From assembly GCA_028023455.1 (NCBI GenBank), contig JAQFVV010000515.1:310001-374000 (forward strand): a stretch of 64,000 bases of DNA, in the 5' to 3' direction. Positions 24,480 to 36,460 of the stretch are shown piece by piece. How positions within the stretch are numbered: the first letter of the stretch is position 1; every line of letters begins with the position of its first letter. The notes beneath the pieces were generated by a model. The model ran no database searches, was not told where the DNA came from, and was given only the letters and a program-made list of their open reading frames with translations. The translations under genes and the position numbers were made by a program. Origin of the DNA: Epiperipatus broadwayi. Lineage: Eukaryota; Onychophora; Udeonychophora; Euonychophora; Peripatidae.

Positions 24480-26440
24480 AACAGAATTGGAATAGGAAAA
24501 ATGTAAAGAAGTGTATCTAATGATTATAAATAGGTTGTTAAGATGCAAATAGAAGACAATGAGGTAAAGAATAGAAAGGAAACTTAAAATAAATAAATAA
24601 ATAAAGAATTAAGAAATTATTAGAGGAAATTAATAGCGCTGGAAAGGAAAGTTGTGAAAAATTTTGGAGATATGTGAAGAAAAGAAACATTATTAAACAG
24701 AGAGGGGAGAAAATTTGAAGATAGAGAAGAATTGAATTTGTAGTATAAATTTTTGATGGAGGGTTGTTAATTGAATATGATTAGAGAGCTTAATATATGA
24801 CAAAATGGAAAGAATAACAGATATGGAATTGTATAGAGCTATAGATAGACAAAAGAAAAAGCAAGAGGACTTAGATGGTATGACAGCTGAAATAGTAGTA
24901 GGTATTGGAAGATATGCAAGGGATTATTTAAAAGAAAATTTGTATAAAATTATACTACATAATAAGATTCCAAATGAATGGATGATTGTGAGAACGGAAA
25001 GATTTTAGGCTGTTAATTAATTATAGACCAATAGCAATAACTTCCATAGTTTATAAATTATTCACATATATCTTAACGGATAGTATTAAGATTGATAGAT
25101 AAAAGTTTTGGAGATATGTTCAAAATAGGTTTCATTCAGAGAAAAGTATTAGAAGATAAGTTATTGATTATATCTTAGTTGATTGAAATATTTTATAATG
25201 AAAATAAACCATTATTGCATTTTTAAATGTACAAAATATTTACAATAGAGTGGATAGGAATAGATTTTAGAGAAGCATTGAAAATATGGAAAAGTTAAGA
25301 ATAATTAAGATTTATAAGAATAATTTTTATAATTATCAAGTGGCGGGTATAAAATTAGTGGAAATTAAATATGAAATTAGTTTAAAATAGGGATGTATGT
25401 TATAACTTTTTTATTATTTATTTTATTTCTAGGAGAATGTGTTGAGAAAAAAAGATTAAAGATCAGGGTGGAGGTACCTATAATTGAAATTAGATGATTA
25501 TATAATTTTGTGTTTTGATTTTTTTTGTGTGGAAATGGTATTTTTTGCAAACAATGAATATATGGTGTTGTAATAAGAGAAGTTTTGAGAGATTGGATGA
25601 AATATGAAAGTTAAATTCAATCAAGAAATGAATGGAAGATATTTGTCCTGAAGATTTGGAGTAGTAGAGATGTTTAGGTACTTTGTTAAACGGGAAAAGG
25701 AATTTTTACAGATAGTTGGAAATTAAAGTTAAGAAAAAAAAATTAGAATGAGATTGATTACATTATTTCTCATGTAATAAATATGAGATATGTAAAATTA
25801 TTTGGAAAGGATTGAAGATATTAGTTTTAACATTTAGAAATGATGTGCTTTATATTGGCCAGGAAATTCAGAAATTTTTAGATAGAGAGAATAAGAAGTA
25901 GATAGATATGCATTGGGTAGTAAATTGTAATCAGAAAATAAGGGGAAATGAGATGATTTTTTTTTTTTAATGAAGAAAGTTAACAATAAATTAAAAGTGG
26001 ACAGTTACAAGAGGACTACCACCATATTGAGCAAGAAAGATTATACAGTTTGCAAAATTAATAGACATTTTATTTCCCTGTATTTCTGTAAGAAAATGGA
26101 ATAAATTTGTAGAAATATATTGTAAGTGCATATTTATGAGGGGCAGAAGAAAAAAAGTTAATTAGAAATTATTAGTTATGGAAAACAAATATGGCTAAAA
26201 AAGTAATTTGGGAGTATATAAGAAAAATTGTATAAAGTATGAAAAAATATATATTAAGAGGCTTTTTTGGTGCAAGGACAAAAGCTTAGATATTAAGAAA
26301 AGAAAGCAGAAATAGAAATAAGGATTTGAATTGTAGATGTAGTTTATATAGAGATGGGAGAAAATTGAAGACTTCTTTTTTTACAATATACACTATTAAG
26401 AAATTTTACCAAAATCACCTTTCCTTTATTTTGCTCTAAT
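24480..26440 (+). pseudogene. LINE reverse transcriptase remnant, decayed
   Basis: The frame 24,805-25,008 contains MERITDMELYRAIDRQKKKQ followed by a LDGMTAEIV block, which corresponds to the KAPGxDGI(T/P)AE region at the start of LINE RTs. IPNEW and, after a frameshift, NYRPIAITSIVYKLF follow, the RT fingers motif. Near 25,380-25,430 a GCML stretch corresponds to the (R)QGCPLSPLLF motif. Numerous stops occur. It is probably the 3' half of the same insertion as 21,560-22,240. Confidence 0.68.
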
Positions 26441-26450
26441 GTCTTATAAA

Positions 26451-27348
26451 TACAATTTATCCAAACCACTTTGAACACTTTTAGCAAAATCTTTTATTGT
26501 ACATATATACATACACCTTATATTTCAACTGTCCTGCAGTCATCTTCAGAGCTATGATATAATAAACTAAATAAAATATATAACTATATAAATAATATAA
26601 GAAATGTAAACAATAAACTAAAAACAACATAAAATATATAACTGTACATAATTAAACAAAAATAAATATAATCAAATCCAAATAAAACGATCCAGTTAAT
26701 ATAAAATAAAATATACAATATAAATACAAAATAGAAAATAAATATAAATTATACATGTATATTCATAACTATACATACATATTCAAGACTAACTATTAAT
26801 CTAAATATATTATTCATTTTTAATAATCTAATTATTTATATTCCTTATAAACTTCAGTGGAGCTAATAAGAATAAAGTTTAAGTTTATAAGGAATTAGGA
26901 GATTATTAAAAATGAATAATATATTTAGATTAATAGTTGTTATACTCTTCTTCTTCTTCTTTACTTTCTTTGCATTTCTAAGCAATATATATATTAATAT
27001 ATATGAATATGTATGAATACAGTTAGGAATACACATGTATAATTTATATATTTCTGTATTGTATATTTTATTTTATATTAACTTGATAATTTTATTTGGG
27101 TTTGATTATATTTATTTCTGTTTAATTATGTATTGTTATATATTTTATGCTTTATTTTTTTATTGTTTACATTTTTTATGGTGTTATTTATATAGTTATG
27201 TATTTTATTTTATATTGTTCATTATATCATAGTTCTAAGAAGACTGCAACAGTCGAAATGTAAAGTATATGTATATGTACAATAAAAGAATTTGCTAAAA
27301 GTGTTAAAAATGGTTTACACTGTTGAACGCATCCCAGTATAAATTGTA
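26451..27348. mobile_element. 0.9-kb foldback with mirrored ribozyme-like ends
   Basis: Arms of about 400 bp (26,451-26,854 and 26,877-27,348) are roughly 80% inverted copies around a short central loop. Near both outer ends, facing outward, lies a CTGAAGA + stem + GAAA arrangement: minus strand 26,523-26,549, and a weaker plus-strand version at 27,235-27,258 with stem GACTG/CAGTC. This outline resembles a decayed hammerhead core. The hydrophobic open frame 27,035-27,232 inside is only an AT-rich artefact. Penelope-like elements are known to carry such ribozymes in inverted terminal repeats, so this may be a non-autonomous relative. Confidence 0.65.
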
Positions 27349-27860
27349 CAAAAAGTGAAAAAAATTTAAAGGGAATGAAAAGGATAGAGATTTTATGATT
27401 TTTTAATTAAGTCTTTAAAACAGAATTGGGTAGTGTGAGGAAACTAAACTTAGGACTGAAAAATGATTATATAATAAGGGTTAAGAAGTAGATTAGTTTA
27501 TTATATATAAATAAGATAAGGGGAAGGAACATATAAATTGGATTGCATAGTTTCTATGCCTATACTTAGACAAAGAAACTTCTGACTTTGATGTAAAATG
27601 GTCAGAAATGTAAAATGGTTTTCTGACTATTTTACATCACATTATTATAATTTGCTCCTCAAAAGTATTAAGTAATCTGGGGCCATGATTTTTTTTAAAA
27701 ATTTGTACTTCTGGTCAAAAGATAAAGATGTGCATAATTATTATAAAACTGAAGATATCAGAATATTTTGAACTGGTACCAGATTTATATAATTATTCAA
27801 GTAGTTTGATTGGTTTTAAAATGTCAAGCTGTTTTTGAATTTCAAGTTAGTAGCATGCTG

Positions 27861-27990
27861 ATAATATATATATATATATATATATGGCTGCTGGATCTAC
27901 CATTAGATCCAAGTAAATCCAGATGCTCTAGCTCGTCTTTTATGAAGACCATCGTCTAGAAACATGGGGATATGGATAGGATAGCATAAG
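27861..27990. repeat. (TA)n microsatellite and dispersed repeat module
   Basis: A TA run at about 27,861-27,884 is followed by a module with GATCCAAGTAAATCCAGATG and GGGGATATGGATAGGATA. Related words occur at 11,455-11,570 and inside the 12.1-kb palindrome. Confidence 0.5.
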
Positions 27991-28019
27991 ACTAGGAATT
28001 GTAATTATTATTTAGTATT

Positions 28020-30130
28020 TATTGATTGATGAATATTATAGTAAGTGACAGAATGAGAGTAGAAATAATATTAACACATTTTTAAAATGTCGTATGGACT
28101 ATTCCATATAGATTATGTTTTGATTCAAAATAGGTGTAGAAACAGCATTAAAAGTGTATGAGTACATCTTGGAATTAGTATAGATTTGAATCACATTTTA
28201 GTAGTGTTAGAATTGATATTAATTTTTAAAAAATAACAAAGAAGGAAGAAATTGATAATTTATTTGGAGAAAATTCTCAATTGATGGATAAGAAAAGTTA
28301 TTTAAGTAATAAAATGAATTTTTGTAAAATATGGGAATTATTCAAGGAAAAAATAATAAATGTTGTAATAAAAGCAAAGATTAGAATAAAAGAGGTTGGA
28401 GAACAGAAGATCTTGGATTAGTAATTACATGGTGAATAATAAGATAGAAAGATTGAAGTGAGAACATTAATTCTAGAAGTTAACAAATATATATGAAAGG
28501 TATTGAATACTGAAACAGATAAAGCTAAAAGAGAGCAGTTAGAAGGGAGATTTTAGGGAAGTAGAAATACTTCAAAGAAAAACTAAGTTTGATTTAATTT
28601 GTAGTTGAATAAAATTTGTCATGGTAAAGGAAAGCAGAGATGCTGAAAGGGAATAATGATTAAAGATAGAAATAGGAAAATATTTACAAAAATAGAAAAA
28701 TGAAAAATTGGAGAACCATTATTTCAATGATTGGTGTAATTGAAATAGGCTTTCTTCTGTTTTAATTGAAGAAAAATTATGTAATTAAGGATGGTAACGT
28801 GCATACAATAATGACAAATAAATTATAGAAGCACTAACAGAGCTGAAAAGTGATAGAGTGAAGAAGAGTAGCCAGCAAGCTGGAAACTAGTCAGGGGATA
28901 TTAAATGAGTAGGCTCTAGATAGGGCTTTTATGCACAGATCTTCTTGCATCCATTGATTACTCTGGCTTGCATTGGTGGCGCTACTGTATGGATAGTTTA
29001 GCCTCTTTGTAAACAGCTTGTGTAAACATAAGAAATGGTGATCATGTGATATTTAGCAGTTAAGATGCTGATAAATAGTATTCATTATCAGATAATCTTT
29101 ATTCTAATGAATGATTAATAAAAATTATTAGTAAAGGTACTGTAGCAAGTTTTGAGTAAATATATTTCAAGTATCTTTATTTAATCGAGCTTGTTCATTA
29201 TTAAATAAGGGCAGAGAATTAAGAGGTGTAAGTGGAATGATGAGAATCATCGAGATATGTCGAGATAAAAAGGTTAATATTTGTTTATTGATCTTGGAAA
29301 AATATTTGAAAAAGATTGTGATGGTTTATTATTTTGTTGGTCCTACCTAAAAAGTAAAATACAGATCAGAAAGAATGTTTTTGGAGAAATTTGTAATATG
29401 AATTAGAAGCTGTACAAGTAAACTATCTTCTTGTGGAAGTTGTTTAAAATAGAGGTGTGGTATTTCATATATTTAACTGAATTATTAAATGAATACTATG
29501 ATAAAGATGCAAGTATCATTGAGATAAAAAAAGTTAATTATATTGGTAAAATGGCATTATCTGCAGAGAGTGAAGATGAGCTCAGTAATATATAATGTAG
29601 GAGGATTGTTTGAAACTGGCAGAAAGTTTGGGTTGAAAATAAAGAGAAGAAAGATTAAGGATATGCATGTTAGTGCTTTTGAGATTAATATTTGGAAAAT
29701 TGAATAACTGATGATGGAATAAATAATAAGCAAATTAGAGTGAAAATTACGATGAAATAAGCTTTAAATATGGATAGGAGGTAATTCCATGGTTCATTGA
29801 AATTAAAAAGCCTAGTTAAATGTTTTGTTTGAAGTATTGCTTTATATGGAATAGAAATGTGGATTAGTCAGCTAAATGAGATGGATAAAATTGTGGAAAG
29901 AATGTTAGAAATGTAGAACTATTGAAGAGAATAAATGAAAAAAAATCATAATTTTTCAACAAATTAATGAAGAGAAAGAGAAATTAGGTTGAGTAAAGGA
30001 ATTATGAAAGATATATCGGAAAAACTAGAAAGCATAAGGAGCAGATAGAAGAAGAAAGTTTGATGAACTTAAAACAAGTGAAATATACATGAATATTAGA
30101 AAAATAGTACATGAGACAAGTTTGAAAACA
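28020..30130 (+). pseudogene. LINE ORF2 remnant interrupted by a hairpin fragment
   Basis: Decayed RT sequence is readable in pieces: EALTELKSDR just before 28,860, then RTI-like R-G-V-S-G-M-M-R and LLILEKYLKKIV near 29,220-29,320 (compare FIDLEKAFD). IGKMALSAESEDELSN follows near 29,550-29,590 (compare YADD-LA-SE-ELQ, with the aspartates lost). LKLKSLVKCFV and ALYGIEMWISQLNEMDKIVER lie near 29,800-29,900, matching the thumb region. A copy of the hairpin family (28,868-29,085) is inserted in the middle. No functional enzyme is possible. Confidence 0.68.
28868..29085 (+). mobile_element. Partial hairpin insertion (one arm plus tail)
   Basis: It contains the right half of the 12.1-kb palindrome: GGGGATAT...ATGAGTAGG, then CCATTGATTACTCTGGCTTG, CTACTGTATGGA and the shared tail AAGAAATGGTGATCATGTGAT. 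The left arm is missing, so it looks 5'-truncated. No clear flanking repeat was found. Confidence 0.6.
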
Positions 30131-30205
30131 CTGACCAGTTTGGAATCTGCATGAGGTTGATGAATATTCATATGAATGTAGTATTAATTTATACAAATAA
30201 TGTAA

Positions 30206-30395
30206 TATGTCTATTCATAGTCAAAATAAGAGTCATAGATCACATGACCCTATCTCTTAAGCTTGTAAGTTATAAAACAATGAGGATTGTCAATTCCTCT
30301 ACAAGCTTTGTGATAAGTGCTGACTCTGGCTAAGCATTTATCACAAAGCTTGTAGAGGAATTGGCAATCCTCATTGTTTTATGTCTATTCATAGT
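30206..30395 (-). mobile_element. Hairpin insertion 3 with 16-bp flanking direct repeats
   Basis: Arms of about 50 bp (30,272-30,320 and 30,333-30,382) form a near-perfect hairpin around a short loop. TATGTCTATTCATAGT occurs exactly at 30,206-30,221 and 30,380-30,395. The 50-nt segment between the left repeat and the left arm, read on the minus strand, contains AAGAGATAGGGTCATGTGAT. This is nearly the same tail as at 6.3 kb, although the stem is unrelated. A poly(A) run follows at 30,399-30,417. Confidence 0.72.
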
Positions 30396-30479
30396 TTTGA
30401 AAAAAAAAAAAAAAAACTACTCTGGTTTTAAGTATTAGAAGGAATAATTGCAAAACAACAATTATTTTGATCTTGTTAA

Positions 30480-31330
30480 GATGTCAGTCATCCCCCTCTC
30501 CCCCTCACATCTTTTACTGTAATAGTTTATCATCTACATTCATTCTCTAAAAAGAATACTATTAATTATAATGACTACTAATTTTAACACAATGTTAGTA
30601 GGTTTGAAGCTATTAAAATAACTTCTTGATCTAAATTATTTTTTAAAATAAAATATATTTTTTTTATTCTTTCACACATTATCAAAATCTTTTCTCAGTC
30701 CTATATTTGATACTTCTCTTTATCTACCATCTTGAAGTTGGAAATCACTGCTATGCATTCTTTTCCAAATTGTTGAAATAATTCTATTTTCTTTTTCATT
30801 TACTCTTTTTAACACTTGCTTTTCCATCTTATTTTTGTAATTCTTTTCAAATGTACATTACTAAACTTCTGGTTTTTTTTTTTAATATTTTTATTGTCCA
30901 CATATCTATTCCATATAAAACCACCTTGCAAAAAAAAAAAAAACCAATCTAACAAGCTTTGTTTCTATTATAATTTCATTATGACTACTTCCATTGAAGG
31001 TTGATCAATTTTTAAAATATTTTGCAAAGCATTAACCTGCTTGGTAACTTTCTGTTCAATGCTTAATCTTTTATGGTACTTGTATTACTTTAGTTTTGTT
31101 TACATTTATTGTCATCTCTTATCAGTGCTACATAACATTTTATTGTTCTAATCCTCATTATCTACAATTACTGTCATATCATCAAGCAATCAGATATAAT
31201 AAGCACCTTATCCTATGTCTGATTTTATCTTTTGTAATGGAACTTATTTAAAAATGATCTAAATATACATTAAAACAGTAGACAGACATCCCTCTTTTAC
31301 ACCTTTTCTTTTCTGTAAGAAGGTCATTTA
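30480..31330 (-). pseudogene. LINE reverse transcriptase remnant, minus strand
   Basis: Read on the minus strand, the stretch gives YDDMTVIVDNED near 31,150-31,190. This corresponds to the YADDM catalytic box and following residues, with the alanine position lost. KVTKQVNALQNILK and a thumb-like segment follow. Stop codons are frequent. Composition outside these pieces is AT-rich filler. Confidence 0.6.
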
Positions 31331-31533
31331 ATTATGGACACAATTAAATTTAATGATTTTTTACCCCCCCCCCCACTTTTTAATCATTCCTTTTAATTTT
31401 TCATATTTTTCAATTATATTAATGAAAGTGTTTAATTTTTTTATAGTTTGCTCATTTATTTTATTATATTGCATATTATTGATTACTATAAATCTTGAAT
31501 TTGACAGCAGTTTTATATTTTTATTTTTTTAAG

Positions 31534-31602
31534 AGATCAAGATGTGGCCTATGCTGCTCGATTTAAGTCGAGATGAATCCAAAAGGATTCTACGAAGACT
31601 AG
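31534..31602 (+). CDS. EMSY: EMSY, first coding exon (N-terminus of ENT domain)
   Basis: EMSY is a nuclear BRCA2-interacting, chromatin-linked transcriptional regulator whose N-terminal ENT domain dimerises and binds HP1-type partners in the vertebrate protein. A polypyrimidine tract and AG end at 31,533. The ATG at 31,542 opens a 20-codon frame containing MLLDLSRDESKRILRRL, which matches the vertebrate N-terminus (LLDLSRDECKRILRKL) almost residue for residue. The exon ends at 31,602 with G|GTATTC in phase 1, and the split codon completes as Glu with the exon at 53,529. The eight bases before the ATG are probably 5' UTR, so an upstream noncoding exon is expected. The frame is too short to be found as an ORF. 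Confidence 0.9.
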
Positions 31603-32639
31603 GTATTCTACTTAAGTCTATATATTACCTATAAATTTTTTTTTTTTTTTAATGATATAATTGTTTTTGTGTGCGTGCTTTGCTTGTTACTTTGACATTA
31701 TATCTTTTTGTAAAATCATAAATATTTTCTTTGGTTGTTTATTTTAATTTTATTTTGAGATTTGATATGATTATATTTGTATTTTGATTAAAGAAAATAT
31801 AATTTACATCTTTAGTGTTTAGATGAGAAAGTATCTCCAATACAGTTAAATATATACATCATATATGAAAGTAAAATACTATTAATCCAAATATTTATTA
31901 TTCAAAAACTTCTATCATTCTAAAAAAATTTCAAAAATGATCTTTAATCTTCTATAGGAAATTAATTAAAGGTAAAATAACAGTAAATACTCATAAATTG
32001 AGCCTAATTATGCTAAACTGCATTCAGCAACTCTTAAGTTTATGCTCAATGCTATAATTAGTCTTTAAAAAAGATTACATTGAATTACTAAATGGAAAGA
32101 TGATCTGCATTTTAAAAAATGAATTAAAAAACAAAAGAGGGTTCAACAGCAAAGTAAATTATTGTTTTGATTTATTGTGTTTATTTTTGCCATAATTTTT
32201 TTTTTTTTTTGTATAAATGTGTAAATAAGCATATATTGTTCTTTAAAGTTTTAAATTGTCATTAATAAAATAAATTTATGCATATAGAGAAAGTATTTAT
32301 ATAAATTAAACTATAAATAATTAATGTTAATTTAATTTTTAATATTTACAAAAAGGAAGTAAAATTTGAAATACAGGCATTCTTATAACTGGAATTTAAT
32401 GGTAAATTATCTATTCTTGGAATCTGAAAAATATTTATTTACATTTTTAATAGATTTTGAATTTATAATGAGAGAATAAATAACATATTTTTGGAATCTG
32501 AAAAAATTAATAAGTATGAAAAATCTCTCGAAACATGGATTTACAATTATGATATTTTATCTATATAAAATACTGACCATGTATATATATTTGAATAAAT
32601 TTAATTTCATGAAGAATAATAATTATATAAATGTTTATA

Positions 32640-32820
32640 TTGTAATAGTCAGATTCATCTATCTCGCTAACACATTGCAGAATTCAAACCCCAGACATGA
32701 AAGTCAACATTCTAGGAGGGGTTGCCTTCTAGAAATCCTAAGTTCGAATCTAAAGTCTATACTCCACAGCGCAACCTACGTGACAACACATCTGACGCCA
32801 CTAGTAGCATAGTTTTTTGC
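32640..32820 (-). repeat. tRNA-like SINE or LTR-edge fragment
   Basis: On the minus strand TTTAGATTCGAACTTAGG fits a pol III B box and GGGGTTTGAATTCTGC a second, weaker one. The sequence is GC-rich for this window. It abuts the LTR-like element that follows and may be part of it. Confidence 0.35.
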
Positions 32821-35131
32821 CAGTGCCGGTGATCAGGGAGAAGCAAGAGACTCTGTATTATACCATTAGGTTCGCTAACTAAAGAGTATGGATGATACAA
32901 AATATATATACAAAGGGTGAAATAGAATGGAGTATTGGTGTGGATTGCAGAAAATAAATAAATATATTTAAACTGACTAAAATTTAAATACTGTTTATTA
33001 ATTAAACATCATAAAATTAGTATTGTCTGAATAAGCCAGACCGTGCCTTCAACTCATTAAAAGATAGATATATATTTGGAATAAATTTAATACAGTGCCA
33101 TTTACATTAATGGCTTGTTAATTTATTCATACTCCCTATACCTTGGGTTAATGCAAGATAATATCATAATAATGCACTTAAACAAGAATATGGTTACATA
33201 AAGGAAGGTTAATTTCAAAATATGCGAGGCCTATAGCGAATATAACAAGTGTTTGCTTAAATCAATTTATATTTTTAAGATTTGAGAAAAGAATTTGTAT
33301 TGTATTCAAGAATAGTGCGGACGAAAGCTAAGGCATGGAAGTGATTAAGATGCGGGCAATTGAATAAAATATTTTAATATTAAAAGAAAATGGTACTAGT
33401 GGAGGATCAATATATTATAACGGAAACGGTTATTCGTACGGTTGAGTAATTATTTGTACTTTCAACTATATTTATTTCGATTATTTTATTTTACATTATA
33501 CTTAATTTATTATACTTTAATTCTTTTTCCGACTTTGATTCTTTATCCATTTATTGTTTTCAACTTAGATTCTTTATTATCTTATTCATTATTTTAACCA
33601 ACGCTGTTACAATACAAGCAGAGAGCTAATACAGATACAAATTTAACTTCATATCTATACCCTTGACTGAACCCCAAGGCAATACGTACATATTATCTTG
33701 GCGTTATTTTTCCCAGCCAAAACTCTCGGCTGCTGAACAGAGCAAACTATTTCAAAGAAACTTAGCAAATGTCCAGCGCTTGCTATTTATTTTTATATAA
33801 TTGGGATTTCGCACGAACAAGCAGCACATGAATATCTTAAACAAATCAGTATGCCCCTTTAATCACTAATTACAGTTTCCCCCTTGTCGTAGCTTGGTGA
33901 TAGGAGAATAAAGCAAGGATACGAAATTTAATGACAAATATGCTTAATAATAATATTCACACTTTATATAAAAAATTACATTATAATAACAATGGCTATA
34001 ATAAATATATGAAAATAGATCAGATATTAAAGTTCTTAAAGTCCTGTTGATAGAGTTCTATTTTATCAAATCATGGATTTTATATTTAGTTATGAATAGT
34101 AGATAAATGAAAATGCATGCATGCTTTTACCTAGGCTTTGCTGTAATTGTCCCATGGGTATTTCTCCCGAGCGCTCTTGATTAACTTCCTCCGTTTGTGG
34201 GGTTATTTCTTTCCAGTTTTTGCTTGTTGATTCCTTAGGTTCTCCATTAACTTCCTCAGTTTGTGGGGTTATTTCATCCAGTTTGCCGGTTGATTCTTTA
34301 GGTTGAGTTTCAGTTGACAGCTACAGAAGCGGCGATCCCTCTAGCAGGTCAGGCAAAGATCTTACATTGCGAGTCAGTGACGAGACGGCTTGAATCCGAA
34401 CCCACGTCCCTTTAACGCCACTAGCCACACACTTCTTCCATTTTCTTTTAGCTGTTGCTTCTCTAAAGTCTCTACTAGCAATGCCAGACAAAAATTGTAA
34501 TTTTATTCATCTCTTTCTTTGTTCGTTGTTTTTAAAATTTTTAATTAAGACTTAGATTTCCAGCCAATTCTTATCATTATGTTTCTTTATTTAATTAGTG
34601 GCTGGAATGTAAGTCCCAATTAATTTAACAGATCAGGCAAAGATCTTCCGTTGATAACATTTCTTTGTCCGTGGAATTTAATTTGTCCAACAGACTTTCA
34701 CACCTACGGCCATATTGTTTCTTTTTATATATCACATATTACATTTATTTTATTTAAAGTTTACAATTCATTCATTTTTTTCACATTTACGTTTTACATT
34801 TATTTTAATTTGTTATAATATATTTTTTTTTAATGAGAGAGAAGACACGCATTTCTTTATGCTTCCTTTTCCCCTCTCCCACAATAAACAAAATAACTTT
34901 CTAGCATTTGACTTACAAGAGAGAAAGAGACGCATTTCTTTATTTATGCAGCCCCCCTCCCCTTCTCTTACTATTACAAAATCCACAGTAATTTTGACAT
35001 TAATTTCAACTTTTCTTTTCCTTCCTTTTTTTTTTTAAAAAAATTTATTAGCTAATTTATTTCACCTTTATTACTTTCAAATTTTATTAATAAATATATA
35101 TGTGTGACGACGACTTTACGTGGTCGTCACA
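32800..35131 (-). mobile_element. LTR-like element with TGTGACGACC palindromic terminus
   Basis: The right edge (35,103-35,131) is a 29-bp hairpin which, read on the minus strand, begins TGTGACGACCACG and ends CGTCACA. The interior is noncoding with GC islands at 33,660-33,730, 34,130-34,460 and near 34,640. It includes two copies of a TTTGTGGGGTTATTTC word about 60 bp apart (34,194 and 34,260). Retroviral-type LTRs start TG and end CA, and arthropod Gypsy LTRs often begin TGTRACG. No gag or pol is present, so it is either a solo LTR or a non-autonomous relic. The left limit is approximate. Confidence 0.5.
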
Positions 35132-36460
35132 ATATAGAATGGAGTGCGATACGTTAAAACCGCAGCTTCATGAAATAAAATAAAATAATAAACAATAAAA
35201 TTAAAGCTGACAGGATGGCATCTCGCCATGGACCCCTGAAAAGTTTTGTCACAAACAGTACGAGTATGGCATTGTACCGTGAACACCGTGGCAGGGTGAC
35301 TTAAGCGTAATATTCCCAGGTATGGCTTTCTAGCTCATACACGATTGGAAACCACGAGAAGAAAAGGGAAAGGTCTGAACCATAAATCCCTATAGAAACA
35401 AAGCAGGTCTCAACATCCCATATGCCTACATCAGTAACACACAATATAATACAAACAAATATATGGAAGGGGTAACTAAATAAGTAAAGGTGCTTAACCA
35501 ATTCCTATATAATTTAAAGATGGTCCACACCTTCTCGACCTCAATTTTTATAGTTCATAAATTACGTAATAAATAGAACAAAATGTTATTTTAAAATAAG
35601 AAAAATGTAGGGGAATGCATGATTAAAAGGGGATTCATAAGGTTATATGTAGTCATGCATTTCTCTATATTATAAAGTCCACTTTTCAAGTTTGCGCATA
35701 TCCTTGCGTTATATAAAAAAAATGCAAAATATACCTTTCTTGAAAACAATTATTTAGGAGATTAATAAAATAAAGTAGCCCTCGAACAAGCGATTTTAGA
35801 AGACATTTACTAAGGGGTCAATTATAAAATTAATGTGCAATAATATAGCGGCACACTAATAAAAGGGAAGGAAATAATTCGCTCGTTCGATGACTATTTA
35901 AGCACACTATTATAATAAAGAAATAAATTAGCCAATATATAAAATAGAAAATATCAACCCGAGGATAGAAAGAAAAGCACACAGGTTAGGTTACAAAATA
36001 TTTTACAGAAAGAGACAGTTTTATAATAAAAGAAATATAATTAAATTTAGCTGGCTTTTTTTTAAAGGGAAATAGACATTACAAGAGCTCTTGGGTTAAT
36101 GGAGATTACTTCATATTAATTTGGGCAGTTCGTGCACATTTTGGTCTTCTCCGGTATTAATTTGAAACTCCAATGAAAGTTAGGTAGCATGTTCTTGATG
36201 TGGCAGCTTTTTGGTTCATGATTAAATCCGACACATTTTCAGCAGCAGTGGCAGTTTACAATAGGTCCAGAGCATCTGATGGTATATGCTGCAGGACTGG
36301 TCGTCCGAGAAGGAAGAGCCTTCCCGCCAGTCTACTCAGACATTCTGCTGTCAATAGGCAAAGGCTGGTAATTTACTAATTTCTCTAATGGTATAGGGCT
36401 GGCTTTAGCATCTTGTAATAAATTTAAAATCTCAGAGAACTTCAGCTTTAATAAAAATAT
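35132..36460. other. Unclassified repeat-like DNA
   Basis: Two GC-richer islands (35,200-35,310 and 36,080-36,410) resemble the noncoding islands of the LTR-like elements in composition. No coding frame or terminal structure was identified. It lies in the EMSY intron. Confidence 0.35.

Noticed and set aside
27035-27232. Small hydrophobic membrane protein
   Set aside because: It is a Tyr/Phe/Leu-rich reading of AT-rich sequence inside an inverted repeat, with no start context or homology.
34715-35038. 107-residue protein-coding ORF
   Set aside because: Low-complexity T/C-rich sequence at the end of an LTR-like element. It has no domain, and the run of Phe/Leu is expected from composition.
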